The translations under genes and the position numbers were made by a program. A DNA stretch of 64,000 nucleotides from Plantago ovata (taxonomy: Eukaryota; Streptophyta; Magnoliopsida; Lamiales; Plantaginaceae): assembly GCA_028274465.1 (NCBI GenBank), contig CM051455.1, positions 72,274,985-72,338,984 of the forward strand. The letters run 5' to 3'. A model generated the notes under the pieces. The model did not search any database. It had not been told where the DNA came from and was given only the letters and a program-made list of their open reading frames with translations. How positions within the stretch are numbered: position 1 is the first letter of the stretch; each line of letters opens with the position of its first letter. This document shows, in pieces, positions 45,256 through 57,491 of the stretch.

Positions 45256-47676
45256 ATGTCTTTAGGAGATGCTCCCTTGCTGAAGCTGGAAAATTATGAG
45301 AAATGGCGAAACAACATGATGCTACATCTTGAGGCCATTAGTGATGAGATGGTCACCGTCATTGATGATGGACCTATCAAGATCACTAAGATTGAAAGGA
45401 GTTTCCCTCACAAGACCACTGAAGCTGGGAAGGAAACCATCCTTGGCGAACCATCAGATACGGTTGTGCCAAAACCAAGAGAGGAATGGACTTCTAACGA
45501 AGCTAAGAGATTCCGTCTTGATGGCCAAGCAAGAAATATCATCATCAGATCAACTCCGAATACCATATAGTGCAAACTGTGGGGTGCTAAGACTGCTAAG
45601 GAGGCTTGGAAAATGGTTCAAGATCTTTGTGCTGGATCTGACAAGACCAAGGAAAACAAACTTGAAGTACTTAAGCTGAAGTTTCAAAACTTTAAGCAAG
45701 GTGCAAACGAGTCACAGGAAGACTTGGACTTCAGATTCACAACTCTTGTTAGTGAAATGGCAGCGCTGTGTGTTGGAAACCTCTACTCAGATTCTGAGAA
45801 AGTGAAAACTATGATCAGAAGTTTGAATCAAGAATGGATCCACACTCAGCATTTCTATTATAATCAAGGAATGCCTGACATTACACCAACAGAGTTGTTC
45901 TCTCATCTTGCTACTGTCAATTATGAGACTAAGCAAAGAGAAAATGTATTTGCTGAAAAATCACAAAACATTGCTCTTGCTGCAAAGCCGTCATCTTCTG
46001 AAAAGAAGAATGATAAAGAGCCTGCTGATGAAAATGCTTTAGTTGTCAAAAACATGAAGAAGTTCATCAGTAAGGAACTTGAAAGGCGAAATGCAAAAGA
46101 GAAGCTGAAAAAACATCTTGGTAACAATTACCATAAGTACAAAAATGATACTAGCTCGCTGAACAAGCAAGCTCAGCAAGCTACTTCATCAGAAGAGCCA
46201 GCAGTTGGAAATGATCTATGTTTTTACTGCAAAAAGCCTGGACACTTCAAAGCTAATTGCCCTTTGCTGAAAGGCAAATCTGCTGAAAAGAAGAAGAAGT
46301 TCAAAAGAGCTTTTATTGCTGAAGAAAAGAAGAAGCTTCAAGCAAAAATCGATGCATTATGCATTGATACTAGCTCCGAAGACAGTGAGGAGGAAAGTTC
46401 AGACACCGACGATGAAGAAGCCACTCTAGACGTGGAGATTGGCAAGGAAGTTTGTGGAATAGCTATGGAAGCTTATCCAGATGTGACTAACTACGAATTC
46501 TGCCTCATGGCCGGTCAGGTAAACAACTCTACCTCTGACTCAGACTCAGAAACTGAAGACGAGATTGACCTTGACAAGATTCAAGGAGAAATCGAAAGAT
46601 TTGAGAATACTCTCAGCAAACAGCAAGAAAGACTACAACTTGTTGAAACTCTGACCAAGCAGACTACTGAAAAGTACGTTTTGCTGAAGGAAGAGACAGA
46701 AGAAAAAGATGCTGAAATAAGGCGTCTTAAGAAGTTGATTGCTGAGGCTGCAGAGAAAAATTCTCAAATGGCATTAGAATTGGAAGAGTATCAATCCTCA
46801 ATTCTAAAGTTACTTGCTGAAATCCAAGAAATGAAAAAGATGAAAGTCAATTTCAAATCCTACGTGGAAGCAAGTAATACGCTGACTGAACTAAACGCTT
46901 ATTTGAGAGATCCATCTCAGAAAGAAGGTTTAGGAGCAACGTGTGAAGGTGATAGCGTAGAAATCTTGAGAAAAGATAAATCACCTATCTCCTTTGTACG
47001 TGCTACTGATAGTAGTCCACCAGTAATCTATCAGTTTGGTCAAACTAAGGTTGCTGAAACATGCAATCAAGTACCTATGATCATAAAGCCCGCTGTTGCT
47101 ACTCAAAGTAACAAGACTTTAAAAGGAAAACAGGTTGCTGAAAAGCAAACTGGAAAGAAGAAGAATGCTGTGAAGCATTCCGCCAAATAAGTTGCTGGAA
47201 AGCAAGTTGTTAAGACTAAAGGCAAGATTACTAAAAGTAATCAGAAGTCCTTTGCTGACAAACCTGAATCAAGTAAGGTTGCTGAAGCTAAAGCTCAGCA
47301 TTCTCCAAAGAGTGGACTCGGTTTCAAAACCAAGCAAAGTCAACTCTTTCATGAGTATAAGCAAAGTCAGCAAAGATACTTCAAAGAGATGAAGAAAACC
47401 AAGCCTAAGAGTTCTGAAAAGACTCCCAATGCTAGGACTATAAGGAACCTTGCTAGAAAAGAACTTACTGAAAAGTATGTTCAGCAAAAGGGTCAACAGA
47501 GCAAGACACCACATCAGAAAGTGGATTTGACCAGCACGAGTCAAAAGTCTTTCAGCTCAAAACCTCCTAGTTCCTCAGCAAGTAGAAAACAAGTCAAAGT
47601 TGAAAAACTTCAGACTTGGTTTTCCACTGGACGCATTCTTGAACATGTTAATGGACATCCATCATTGGATAATTAA
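45256..47676 (+). pseudogene. Copia gag, copy B (two nonsense codons)
   Basis: Collinear with copy A gag. It starts MSLGDAPLLKLENYEKW at 45256 and contains the same CFYCKKPGHFKANC knuckle. TAG at 45568-45570 replaces a Gln codon (CAG in copy A) and TAA at 47188-47190 replaces CAA. Both are C-to-T changes. The coiled-coil part (RRLKKLIAEAAEKNSQM) is intact. It ends LDN at 47676. Confidence 0.9.
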
Positions 47677-50600
47677 CTTGTTTGCTCTTGACTGTGCAGA
47701 CTGCAGCCACGGTGACAAACGATGCAATCTGGCACTTTGATAGTGGTTGTGGAAAGCACATGACGGGCAACAAGAATAACCTTATAAACTATAGACGGTG
47801 GTCTAAAGGTCCAACAATAAGGTTTGCTGGTGGAGGCTCCGGATCTACAAAAGGCTATGGTGATGTTAAGTTAGGATGCATAACCATTTCTGGAGTTCTT
47901 TATGTCAAAAATCTTAAGTTTAACCTTTTCAACATGAGTCAATTTGCTGACAAAGGATACTTCATCGAAATTAAAAGTGATGAATGTAAACTTGTAGATT
48001 TTGAGACTAAAAAGGTTATAATGATTGCAAGAAGATCAGGAGGCTTGTACACCGTTGATTGGTCTTCAGCAAACGTTGAAAAATGCCTTGTCTCAGATCA
48101 TGATTGCCTTGCTGAAAAAGCATGGTTATGGCATAAACGAACAAGTCATCTAAACTTCAAGACGCTGAATAAGCTGTCTAAAAAGGCACTTGTAGTTGGA
48201 TTACCTAGGGTTACTTTTAAGAAGGATGATGTTTGCAATGCATGTCAGCATGGAAAGCAAACCAAATCTTCTTTCAAGAACAAAGCAGTACCGTCAACTA
48301 CAAAACCTTTAAAACTCTTACACATGGACTTGTTTGAATCTTCTTCAACAAGCTATGCTGGTAAGAAGTATGGTCTAGTCGTGGTAGATGACTATTCAAG
48401 ATTCACTTGGGTAGTATTCATCAAGCACAAATCTGAAACCAAGACTGAAATACCTAACTTGCTGAATAAGCTTGAAGTCATGAAAATTGACAAGGTAAAA
48501 GTCATAAGGACAGACCATGGTACTGAGTTTGTAAACCAGTGCATAACTGAATATTGTACCTTAAAAGGTATTCAACATCAGTTATCCTCAGTAAGAACAC
48601 CACAGCAAAATGGTGTTGCTGAACGGAAGAATCACACCCTGAAAGAAGCCGCAAGAACAATGCTTGCTGACACTGAAATAAGTGAGGCTTATTGGGTTGA
48701 AGCGATTAATACCGCCTGCTATACTCAAAATAGATGTCTGATTACTAAGGAATACAATAAAACTCCTTATGAATTGTTTGTTGGAAGACCTCCTAACATC
48801 ACTCATCTAAGAGTTTTGTTGCAAGTGTTTCGTTCTTAACAATGGTAGAGAATACCTTAACATTTCAACCAAAGACAGACGAAGCGATATTTCTTGGCTA
48901 CTCCTTGCACAGTAAAGCTTATAGAGTTTACAACAATAAGGCACAAAAGATTGAAGAATCTGTGCATGTTGTATTCTACGAAAAGTCACAACGTGTGCCT
49001 GCTGAAGAAGAAATATCAGAATGCATGAAAAAGCTAATCATACACGAGCAAAGAACTGAATATGATGCTAGGCAAATCAATTCAATTGAACTAAATGATG
49101 ATTCTGACAATGACTCTCCTCCCCCAAGTCATGACAAGATAAAAATAGTTCACGACAAAGAATTTCCACCAAAAGATGCGGTTGCTCCGGAAGTTGCTGA
49201 AATTACGCAATCACCAGTGTCTGCTGATAAATTACCTCAATCCAGCAATGCTGAACAAGCAGTTGCTGACGAACAAATCTCAGCAGAGACACAAATTCCC
49301 AGTAGTACTGAACAAGTACATACTGAAGAGTCACATGCTGATGAGCAAACATATCCTGATCCAACAAACAGGAAACCTGTTAATAAATGGATTAAAGATC
49401 ATCCCTCTACGGATATGATTGGCGATATTAATAAACGCCAAGTGACTAGATCCAAAGCTACTCAAGGACTTGCTGAAGAAGCAACTGTCGTAGAAGTAGA
49501 ATCATTATTCTCTTGCTTTGTTTCAGAAATTGAACCTAAAACCATAGAAGAAGCTTTGAAGCATTCTGAATGGATAAAGGCAATGCAAGAAGAATTGGAT
49601 CAATTTGAAAGGAACAAAGTCTGGAAACTTGTGCCACTTGCTGAAGATAAGAAAGCTATTGGTACAAAGTGGGTGTTCAGAAACAAGCGGAGCGAGTCTG
49701 GTGAAGTAACAAGAAATAAAGCACGCTTAGTTGCTCAAGGTTACTGTCAGACAGAAGGATTGGACTATGATGAGTCTTACGCTCCAGTTGCAAGATTGGA
49801 TGCAATAAGGCTTTTCTTGGCCTTTGCTTCTCACAATGACTTCATTGTTTACCAAATGGATGTTAAAAGTGCATTCTTAAATGGTGAACTTGCTGAAGAG
49901 GTCTACCTAGAACAACCCCCTGGCTTTGAACTTCCCTCAGAAACCAAGATGGTATATAAGCTTCAGAAAGCTGTATATGGTCTAAAGCAAGCACCAAGAG
50001 CATGGTATGATACCTTGGCTAAGTTCTTGCTGGAAAATGGTTTCAAGAAAGGTGAAGTTGACAAAACATTATTTACCATGAACCATGATGGTAAAATAAT
50101 CTTAGTTCAAATTTATGTGGATGACATAATTTTTGGATCTAAGGACAAGCAACTTTGTGATGATTTTTCCAAACTCATGACAAATAAGTTTGAAATGAGT
50201 ATGATGGGAAAATTGAATTATTTCCTAGGATTGCAAGTCAAGCAACTCAAAGATGGAATATTCATAAATCAAGCAAAGTATGCGAAAGAAATGCTCATAA
50301 AGATTAGGATCAAAGAGGATGAAAAACCTGAAAAGATCCCTATGAGTGTTGGCACCAAATTGGGCTATACTAAAGAGGACAAACGTGTTGAAGAACACAT
50401 GTATAGGAAGCTCATTGGTTCCTTATTGTATTTAACAGCAAGTAGACCTGACATTCAGTATGCTGTTTGTGTGTGTGCAAGATTCCAATCTGATCCAATT
50501 GAATCACACTACAAAAAGGAAATGAAGATACTAAAATATGTTAGAGGTACAGTCAATGTTGGATTATGGTATCCTAAAGATTCTGGACTTGAATTGGTTG

Positions 50601-51064
50601 GCTATTCTGATGCTGATCATGGTGGATCAACTCTTGATAGAAAAAGTACCTCTGGAACTTGTCAGTTTTTGGGTACTAGATTAATATCATGGTTCAGCAA
50701 GAAGCAAACTTGTGTCGCCAATTCATCTACTGAATCTGAATACATTGCAGCTGGTTGTTGCACAGCTCAAATCCTATGGATTCAGCAACAATTAAGAGAT
50801 TATGGTATTTCTGCAAAGAAAGCACCAATCTTTTGTGATAATACAAGTGCTATTGCAATTACGCAAAATCTTAAGTTTCACTCTAGGACCAAGCACATTG
50901 ATATTAGACATCATTTCATTAGAGATCATGTGGAAAAAGGTGATATTGAGGTTGTGAAAGTAGGCACTGAAGATCAGCTTGCTGATATCTTTACCAAGCC
51001 CCTACCGGATAATAGGTTCGTAATGCTAAGGTATAACCTTGGATTGATTGAACTACCTCAATAA
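47673..51064 (+). pseudogene. Copia pol, copy B (small deletions)
   Basis: It opens in the same relative frame as copy A (coding from 47673, IWHFDSGCGKHMTG protease). The integrase has HX4H, CNAC, RTDHGTEF and QQNGVAERKN. Two 2-base deletions at about 48814 and 48855 shift the frame between the integrase core and the rest. The 740-residue remainder from 48842 carries the integrase C-terminal part, reverse transcriptase (YVDD at 50114-50125) and RNase H, ending IELPQ. The 8-base deletion of copy A is not present here. Confidence 0.92.
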
Positions 51065-51072
51065 AGGATACA

Positions 51073-51440
51073 CTTGGCAGAATGCTGAAACAGGTATTCA
51101 GCAAGCCAAAGTATTCCTGTCCAAAAGACCAAGTCACTGGTTTCTTCTAAGAAATGATAAGTCACTACATGATTGTTGAAACAGGCATTCAGCAAGTAAT
51201 TCCTTCAAAACGGGTATTTGTTAGGAAACTTGACCACTTGTTGAGACAGGCACTCAGTAAGAGAAAGAAAACATGGATTGCTGAGACGGGTACTCAGACA
51301 ATCAAAAGATACTGAAACAGGTATTCAAGTATCAAAGGAATTTTCTGAAACGGGAACTCAGAGAAAGAGCAAAGCTCATCTCTCATTTACCAAAAGATGT
51401 CTCAAGTGCAAAAGAATTTACTGATACGGAAAATCAAATG
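51073..51440 (+). other. Array of stem-loops with common loop (copy B)
   Basis: The same order of hairpins as in copy A. Changes between copies often preserve pairing: the sixth hairpin has CTGAG/CTCAG here against CTGAG/CTTAG in A. Loops vary only at the R and N positions (for example ACGGGTA for ACAGGTA in the third). The last loop is degraded (ACGGAAA). Confidence 0.75.
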
Positions 51441-51834
51441 TCTTTTAAACTTAAAAAAAATATGAGATATCTAAGTGAGGGGGAACTTTCAACAAGTATC
51501 TAAATTGTTAATTCAAACTCGCTGAAAAGATTCTTGTCTATTTCAGCAAGCAATCTATCCCTTATTACTCGGTAAAATCAATTTGTGACGTTAAGCTGGC
51601 ACAGATAAACTCGCAATAATCATGACATGAAATTCAATCGTGGCCATTGATTAAAAGGAGTCACTAATCTAACGGCTAACAAAACAAAGAGAGAGAGTGC
51701 TCTGACGGTTTTAGTTAGTGGGCCACTACGCATTCAATGCAAAGGCTCCACTATCTCCAGTGTTTCTCTATTTTACCCTTGCTGAGAGCTCAAATCGATT
51801 GAGTTTCTCACACACCAGAGACACTATATAAAGA

Positions 51835-51842
51835 AGGAGTTA
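51835..51842 (+). promoter_or_regulatory. Internal TATA box before the aORF (copy B)
   Basis: TATATAAA in the same context as 28433-28440, about 130 bases before ATG 51969. Confidence 0.5.
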
Positions 51843-54004
51843 GAGAAATGACAAAATTCTTTAACTCACATTTCCTTTCTCTGCAAAATTCTAGCCTGAA
51901 TCTACTGTACCTCCGGTCAAAAAGTTTACTATCTCTTTTCGTACAATCTTTCTTGCTCTATATAAGAAATGGCTCCCAAGAGACAGTTATCTAAGTCCTC
52001 AAAATCGTCAAAGGTTTATAGTGCTGAAACACGCACTGCTCCGGTGACTACTCTGGCCCCAGACACAACGAAAGTTGTGTTGAAAAACGACCGAATCACT
52101 GCTAAACCTATGCCTCCGTCATATCTTGACACTGTAAAGTGTGAGATGTTGATGCAATGGGGAGGTTTGCAAAAGAAAAGTACATTAGGTACTTTTATGA
52201 ACAAGAACTTGATGACCAAAATGAAGAGGCGCTTGAGTTCATCAAGCAGCAAGGCCTCATGAACTTTATCTCTGCTCGCTCTAAGCAAGTGAGTATGATT
52301 GATACTATGAAATTCTACAATAATGCAGAAATCCAGTCCCTTATAGACAGTAATGGAATCACTGAAAAAGTGATCCTTACTTATGTTCAGAACACGCAAA
52401 TCGTCCTGAAATAGACTGATTTAGCGGAGATCTTTCAGATTCCAACCACTGGAACTGAAGATGACGTCACTGCTACTGACGAAGAAATAGAAGCTTTCTA
52501 CAGTGACGTCAGAAATGCAAAGATGAAGAAAGGCGAGATAGCTCCCGTGACTTGGACAAAGCACGTTAAGAGAAAGCATCTCTGCCATTCACTTGGTCTA
52601 GTAGCTCTGCTACTGATAAAAGTTCTTGACTCCCAAGTTGGAGGAATTGACCAAATCGACCTGAGAAGATGGCCATTGCTGATGCATATCTATGAAAATA
52701 AATCGGAACTTAACTGGGCTAAGTACATTTTCAACAGGCTTGTTGATTGTGTCACTAAGTTCAAGGTAAAGGTAGAAGACAACAAGGTCTCACATTCCTT
52801 TCCAGTTATGTATGGAATCAAGATATGCTATATCCTTGAACATTTCAGGATTCAGCTAAGAAACCCATTGCCAATCAAGAAATCTGTGTGCAATGTGGGA
52901 AGATCTTTCTACAAGTAGAATGTATCTAAGATTGCTGGAAAGAAAACTAAGAAAACAACAACTGCAAATGTTGTCAGCACAAGCCAACAAGAAAGGTATA
53001 CAACAGCTGCAGATGTTACCACCCAGCAACTTAGAGATGAAACTTCTGTAGAAAATCAACAAGGTACGTGTACAACACCTGTTGCTGAAAAGGCAACAAT
53101 AGATGACCCTGGGAAACTGGAGAAATCTAAAAAGAAAAAGAGGAAAGCTGATGATGACACTCAAACTGCAGCGTCATCAGAAAATCCCGTACCTAAGAGG
53201 AAACGGACAAGTAACAAAAGAAAGAAGACACTGGCTTCTCAGTCAGTCCCTAATGTCCAAGACTCCTCAGTCAATTCCCAGACAAATGCTGAAACGCATT
53301 TGCCAGTAGATGTTGCTGAAGTAATTACTGAAGCATATGTCAACAATGTTGAAGTGTTTGCAGAAGCCTTCAACAATCAACTTAATGTTGACAATTCTAC
53401 TGAGAATAGACCACAAGGCAGTGGAAATGAAATTCCTGCCCAATTCCCAGATATCTACATTGTAGATATTCCAGATGATCCAACTATGGAACCAGCAAGC
53501 GACATTGTTGATGATCTGCAAAGAGCGGCACTTGCTGATGCTGCTGAAAAGATGGTTGCTGAACAAGCAACTCATCAAGTTGCTGAAACCCAGCTTGCTG
53601 AAGAACCAGTTGCTGAAATAGCAATGGTTCCAGTTCCTGAAGTTGCTGAAACTCAAGAAGCATTATTCAACGACGCATCTTGTGATGCTGAGAATACTGG
53701 CCCAAGTTCACCCAAGACATCAATTGACAAAGTCCAGCTTGTTCTGGAAGATTTAAGCAAACAAATGGAGTTGGAGATTGAAGAATCATCCAACAAGTCA
53801 ATTGCTCTCTTCATGACAAGCAGTGAGCTTAAAGGTCAAGATGCTTCTGCTCAACTTGTCATTTCAGAGACAAGGAAGATTGCTGAATCCGCACAGCTTT
53901 CTCAGATAGAGCAAAACCAGAAGTCTGCTAAAGAAACAGTCCAAGAAGCTGAAGAAACTGTTAATGCTGAAAGGACTAAGCCACCACCTGTCCTTCCTCA
54001 GCAG

Positions 54005-54373
54005 GTAGTTAATTCAACCATCAGTAAAACTTCAAATTCTGAAAATTGTTCTTTTGTTAAAATTATTCTTTCTCTACAGACTTCTCAAGATGCAAGTCAG
54101 ATGGTTGTTGAAGCCTCTGCACCAAAACCAACACTCCCTGTTCAGCAGGTAGTTAATAATTTTGGTATAAAAACTAAGTTTGACAGCTTAGTACTTGTGT
54201 CTAATTTTAATTTATTTCAGGATGAACAAATGGAGGATGCTACTCAAGCTCCTCATGGAATGGAAATTGTACTACATGAGCTTGCTGACTCTCAGCAGGT
54301 AAATCATGTTTCAGATATAAACTCTAAAACAATTCTCCAAACCAATCCTGATCTAAATAAAATTCTTTTTCAG
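54005..54373 (+). other. Three exitron-like GT...AG cassettes in the aORF
   Basis: 54005-54079 (75 nt), 54149-54220 (72 nt) and 54299-54373 (75 nt) each begin after CAGCAG with GTA and end in a T-rich CAG (CTCTACAG, TTATTTCAG, TTTTTCAG). All are multiples of three without stop codons, AT-rich, and separated by acidic coding pieces of 69 and 78 nt. They read through as QQVVN...LQ-type peptide segments. Confidence 0.6.
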
Positions 54374-55295
54374 GCTCAAAAGGAGACCAGTGAAGTGGTA
54401 CTCGTCACTGAAGATCAGCAAGTAAGTTCTGAAGAACTTTACTTGAACTTCAAGAGGACAACTTTGTCTAGAGTTGCTAAGTTTGTCAGCAACTAGCAAA
54501 GGTACAGGAGAATGGACTTCTCAGATCTTCACCTTCATCTCTCAAACGAGAAAAAGAGAACTTCTCTATTAAAGCTCGAAACATTTTTCCACTCCATCCT
54601 TCCTGAAGAAATGACATATTCTCAGCAAATGAGTTCAAATCTGATTGCTCAAATCAGAGAGAATATGAAGGCCAAATTTAAGAGTGCCTCTCCAGCTGAA
54701 CAAGTTGTGATGCTCAAAGGTATTTTTGTTCCTGTGGTGGCTGATCCCCACAAATTAACTGAGGAAGAGGAAGTGACAAGTGTTGCTTTGTACAAGCACG
54801 TTGAGCTAGTCATTCTGACAGATGATGAAGAAGAAGAGGAAGATGAGAACATTCCCACTGATCCCAGTGATGATGAAGGAAAAGATTCTAAGGACAAGAA
54901 AGACGACGATGATGACAATCAAGGTCCAAGTCCTGGTGCTGGTGGATTGAAATTAACAGTTGCTGAAAATACTCCAACTGACAATCAGCAAGCTGAACAA
55001 CAACAATCTCAGCAAGAATCCCAACCTCCTCCTGCTGATGCTGAAAATGAAGCACCTGTGCAAGGTGCTGATACTGAAGAAGAATACGCCAGAAAAAGGG
55101 CTGCCTTGAAAAATGGCAAAAGTCCAGTTTCTGATGCCAAGGTTACTGAAGAAAACCTTGAAGAAGAGGATGAAGAAGATGAAGGTTACCAACGAGCTCT
55201 ACAAAACAGTCTCGTGATCCATGCAAGGCATACGCAGGATCTGGAAATTGGTGAATCTTCAAGACGAAAATCAAAGGAAGTTCCATCCCTTCCAC

Positions 55296-55475
55296 TTACT
55301 ACTGGCGAAACTCCAGTTATTGAGTCTCAAACGTTGCCTTCAGCAACTACTCAATTAAAACTAACTACTAGTGAAACTCCAGTAATTGAGCCACAAACTC
55401 AATTGAAACAACTATCTACTGGTGAAACTCCAGTCGTTGAGTCTGAAGCGTTGCCATCAGCAACCTCTCAACAAA
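55296..55475 (+). repeat. Peptide repeats in the aORF
   Basis: Three imperfect units TTGETPVIES, TTSETPVIEP and STGETPVVES, the first and third followed by LPSAT, occupy about 180 bases of in-frame tandem repeat. Confidence 0.75.
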
Positions 55476-57476
55476 AAGGAAGTGAAGCTACTGACAAAGG
55501 CTCAAAAGTTGCTCAACTTGATGAATCTGAGGATGATGACGAGTTGTCAGAACATGAGGATGAACAATCAAAGCAAGACCCAAAAGTCGTTCAGATTCCT
55601 CCTCCTAATTACCTCACTTATGAAGGAGATTCATTAAGAGCCGAGCTGCTTTTACAAGATGATCAGTTTGCTACTGAACTTAAGGCTCACTCCTTGACCC
55701 CTCATTTAGTGTCGTTCCCAAGAGTTGAGGAGTTTACTCTCAGAATTCTAGCACTAAAGACAGTCCATGATGCCTGCAAAGCTGAGGATGAAGCATTGCT
55801 TGCTGAGAGCCCACTTGACTTTCGAAAAATATTGGCTACAGTGCTGAGACGCACTACAACTTTGACAATAGCTCAGAAAGACATCAGTCTTTATCACAAG
55901 ATCTATGAAGAAGATGTAAGTCAAGTGCTCAAGCTTGCAAAGAATGCTCTCGTCAAGGCTCAGCATATTATGGATGAGAAGGCCGCAACAGAGCAAAGAC
56001 ATGAAGAGAACATGATGAATATTCAAAAAGAGTTGTCAACAATGAACTCTGACCAACAAGCAATCATCATGAAGTATAACAGTCTCAACACTCTTGCTCA
56101 AAATTGCAATGAGTTTTATTCTCTGCACATCACTCCGATGTTGCAATCCATGTCTAAGGGGGAAGAAAAGAAAAGATCCAGAAAAAGAAACCAATCTCCT
56201 CCTCCTCCCATTGCTGATGTGCCTTTGCCCATAGAACCGCTTGCTGAAAAAGAGAAAAGTTCTAAAAGGCAAGCAGAATCTGAGTTAAATTCAGCAAGTA
56301 CCAAAAAGAGAAAAACTGCTGCTGAAACTCAAGATTTCTGTCACACTGAAAGTCATCACAATCTGAATGAAGATGATGATGAAGATGATGACAATCAAAC
56401 AATAGCTCAAGCCATAAGAGCTAGACCCTTAACAGCCGTAACTTCGTCTGGCCATTCAAAGCATTTTTCGTCTGACTCTTCAGCAAGAGATCAAGACAAT
56501 GCCAAAACAAGAAGAAGAAGGCAAAGACATGAAGAGAAAAGGCTGGACAACATTGATATTGGCTCCGGCATTGAATATACAAAGACCAGCAATGAGGAAA
56601 CCACTCAGAATGTAATCAGAAACATTCATGGTTGCTGGATCTTAAAGCTGGAAGACTTGCTGGTGAATGAGTTCTTTCCTACAGCAATATTGAATCAAAT
56701 GTTCAAATGATTGAACTCAAAGTCCAAAGAAATCAAAGGGAAGAATCCCTCCCAAGAAATGTTGCTGGGAAATGGTTGAATCTAGAGGTCTATGTAAGAA
56801 GAGTTGCCATTGGTAAGACATACAAACAGGAACCAAATCTGATCAAACCACCTGGCATTGCTTACTACACAGATCCGGTAACAAAGAAACCTAAGAAGAA
56901 ACTTGGATTGATTCCTTATGAGTATTTCTATCTCACTGCTAAGGATCAAGAAGAAGATCTTCTCTGGCTAAGAAAGATTCATCCGAAAAGCATTTCAGAT
57001 ACACAACTTCTCCATGCCAGCAATTGGGGCATGCATTTGTGGGTAATTAATTACATGGAAATGAATGCTGAAAAGCATCATCATACTGCCTGCAAAAACG
57101 CAAGAATTCTTCAACTACAAGTCCGTAGGCTTCTGGAGAATTACGAAAAGGATTGTGTTGAATTCACTGCACTTGCTGAGAAGAGTGTAAGAGAGATTTT
57201 GAGAAAATCCTCTGAAAGAGCTTAAGTCCCTGCAATAGTTTTTGTTAAAGTTTTTGTTTGCTGATCCTGCTTATGTTATCTATGCTTTTTCATGTAAACA
57301 TCTGAATGATAACTATCAGCAATAAATTCTTTTGACTCTTATTGGTTTTTGATTATGCAATCTATTTATGCTTACTGTTTAATTATTCAAGTATGCTTGC
57401 ATTAATCAACTGATTTATTCAACATCAGAAACCTCTAAAAGGGTAACAATTAATTTAGCCATGGATTGCTAACATC

Positions 57477-57490
57477 AAAAAGGGAGAAAT
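57477..57490 (+). other. Polypurine tract of copy B
   Basis: AAAAAGGGAGAAAT directly precedes the 3' LTR start. The 250 bases before it, after the aORF stop, are non-coding. Confidence 0.8.
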
Positions 57491-57491
57491 T

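Larger units (their letters stand above)
51969..57225 (+). pseudogene. Additional ORF (aORF) after pol, copy B
   Basis: It starts MAPKRQLSKSSKSSK. The N-terminal 300 residues look globular (YIRYFYEQELDDQNEEALEF, NKSELNWAKYIFNRLVDC) and recall the putative plant transposon protein domains found in other plant elements; this is uncertain. Next come Lys/Arg stretches resembling nuclear signals (KSKKKKRKADD, PKRKRTSNKRKK), an Ala/Glu-rich part, three GT...AG cassettes, acidic runs, TGETPVIE repeats, a long coiled coil and a basic C-terminal end. Breaks: 1-base deletion near 52165, TAG at 52412 (TGG in copy A), TAG at 52916, TAG at 54494, and a frame change near 56700 where the last part (172 residues) overlaps by ATGA. 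I see no signal peptide or membrane segment that would mark an envelope protein. Confidence 0.75.

Noticed and set aside
51969-57225. Envelope gene in the Copia element
   Set aside because: No signal peptide, membrane anchor or glycoprotein-like pattern was seen; the protein is charged and looks intracellular.
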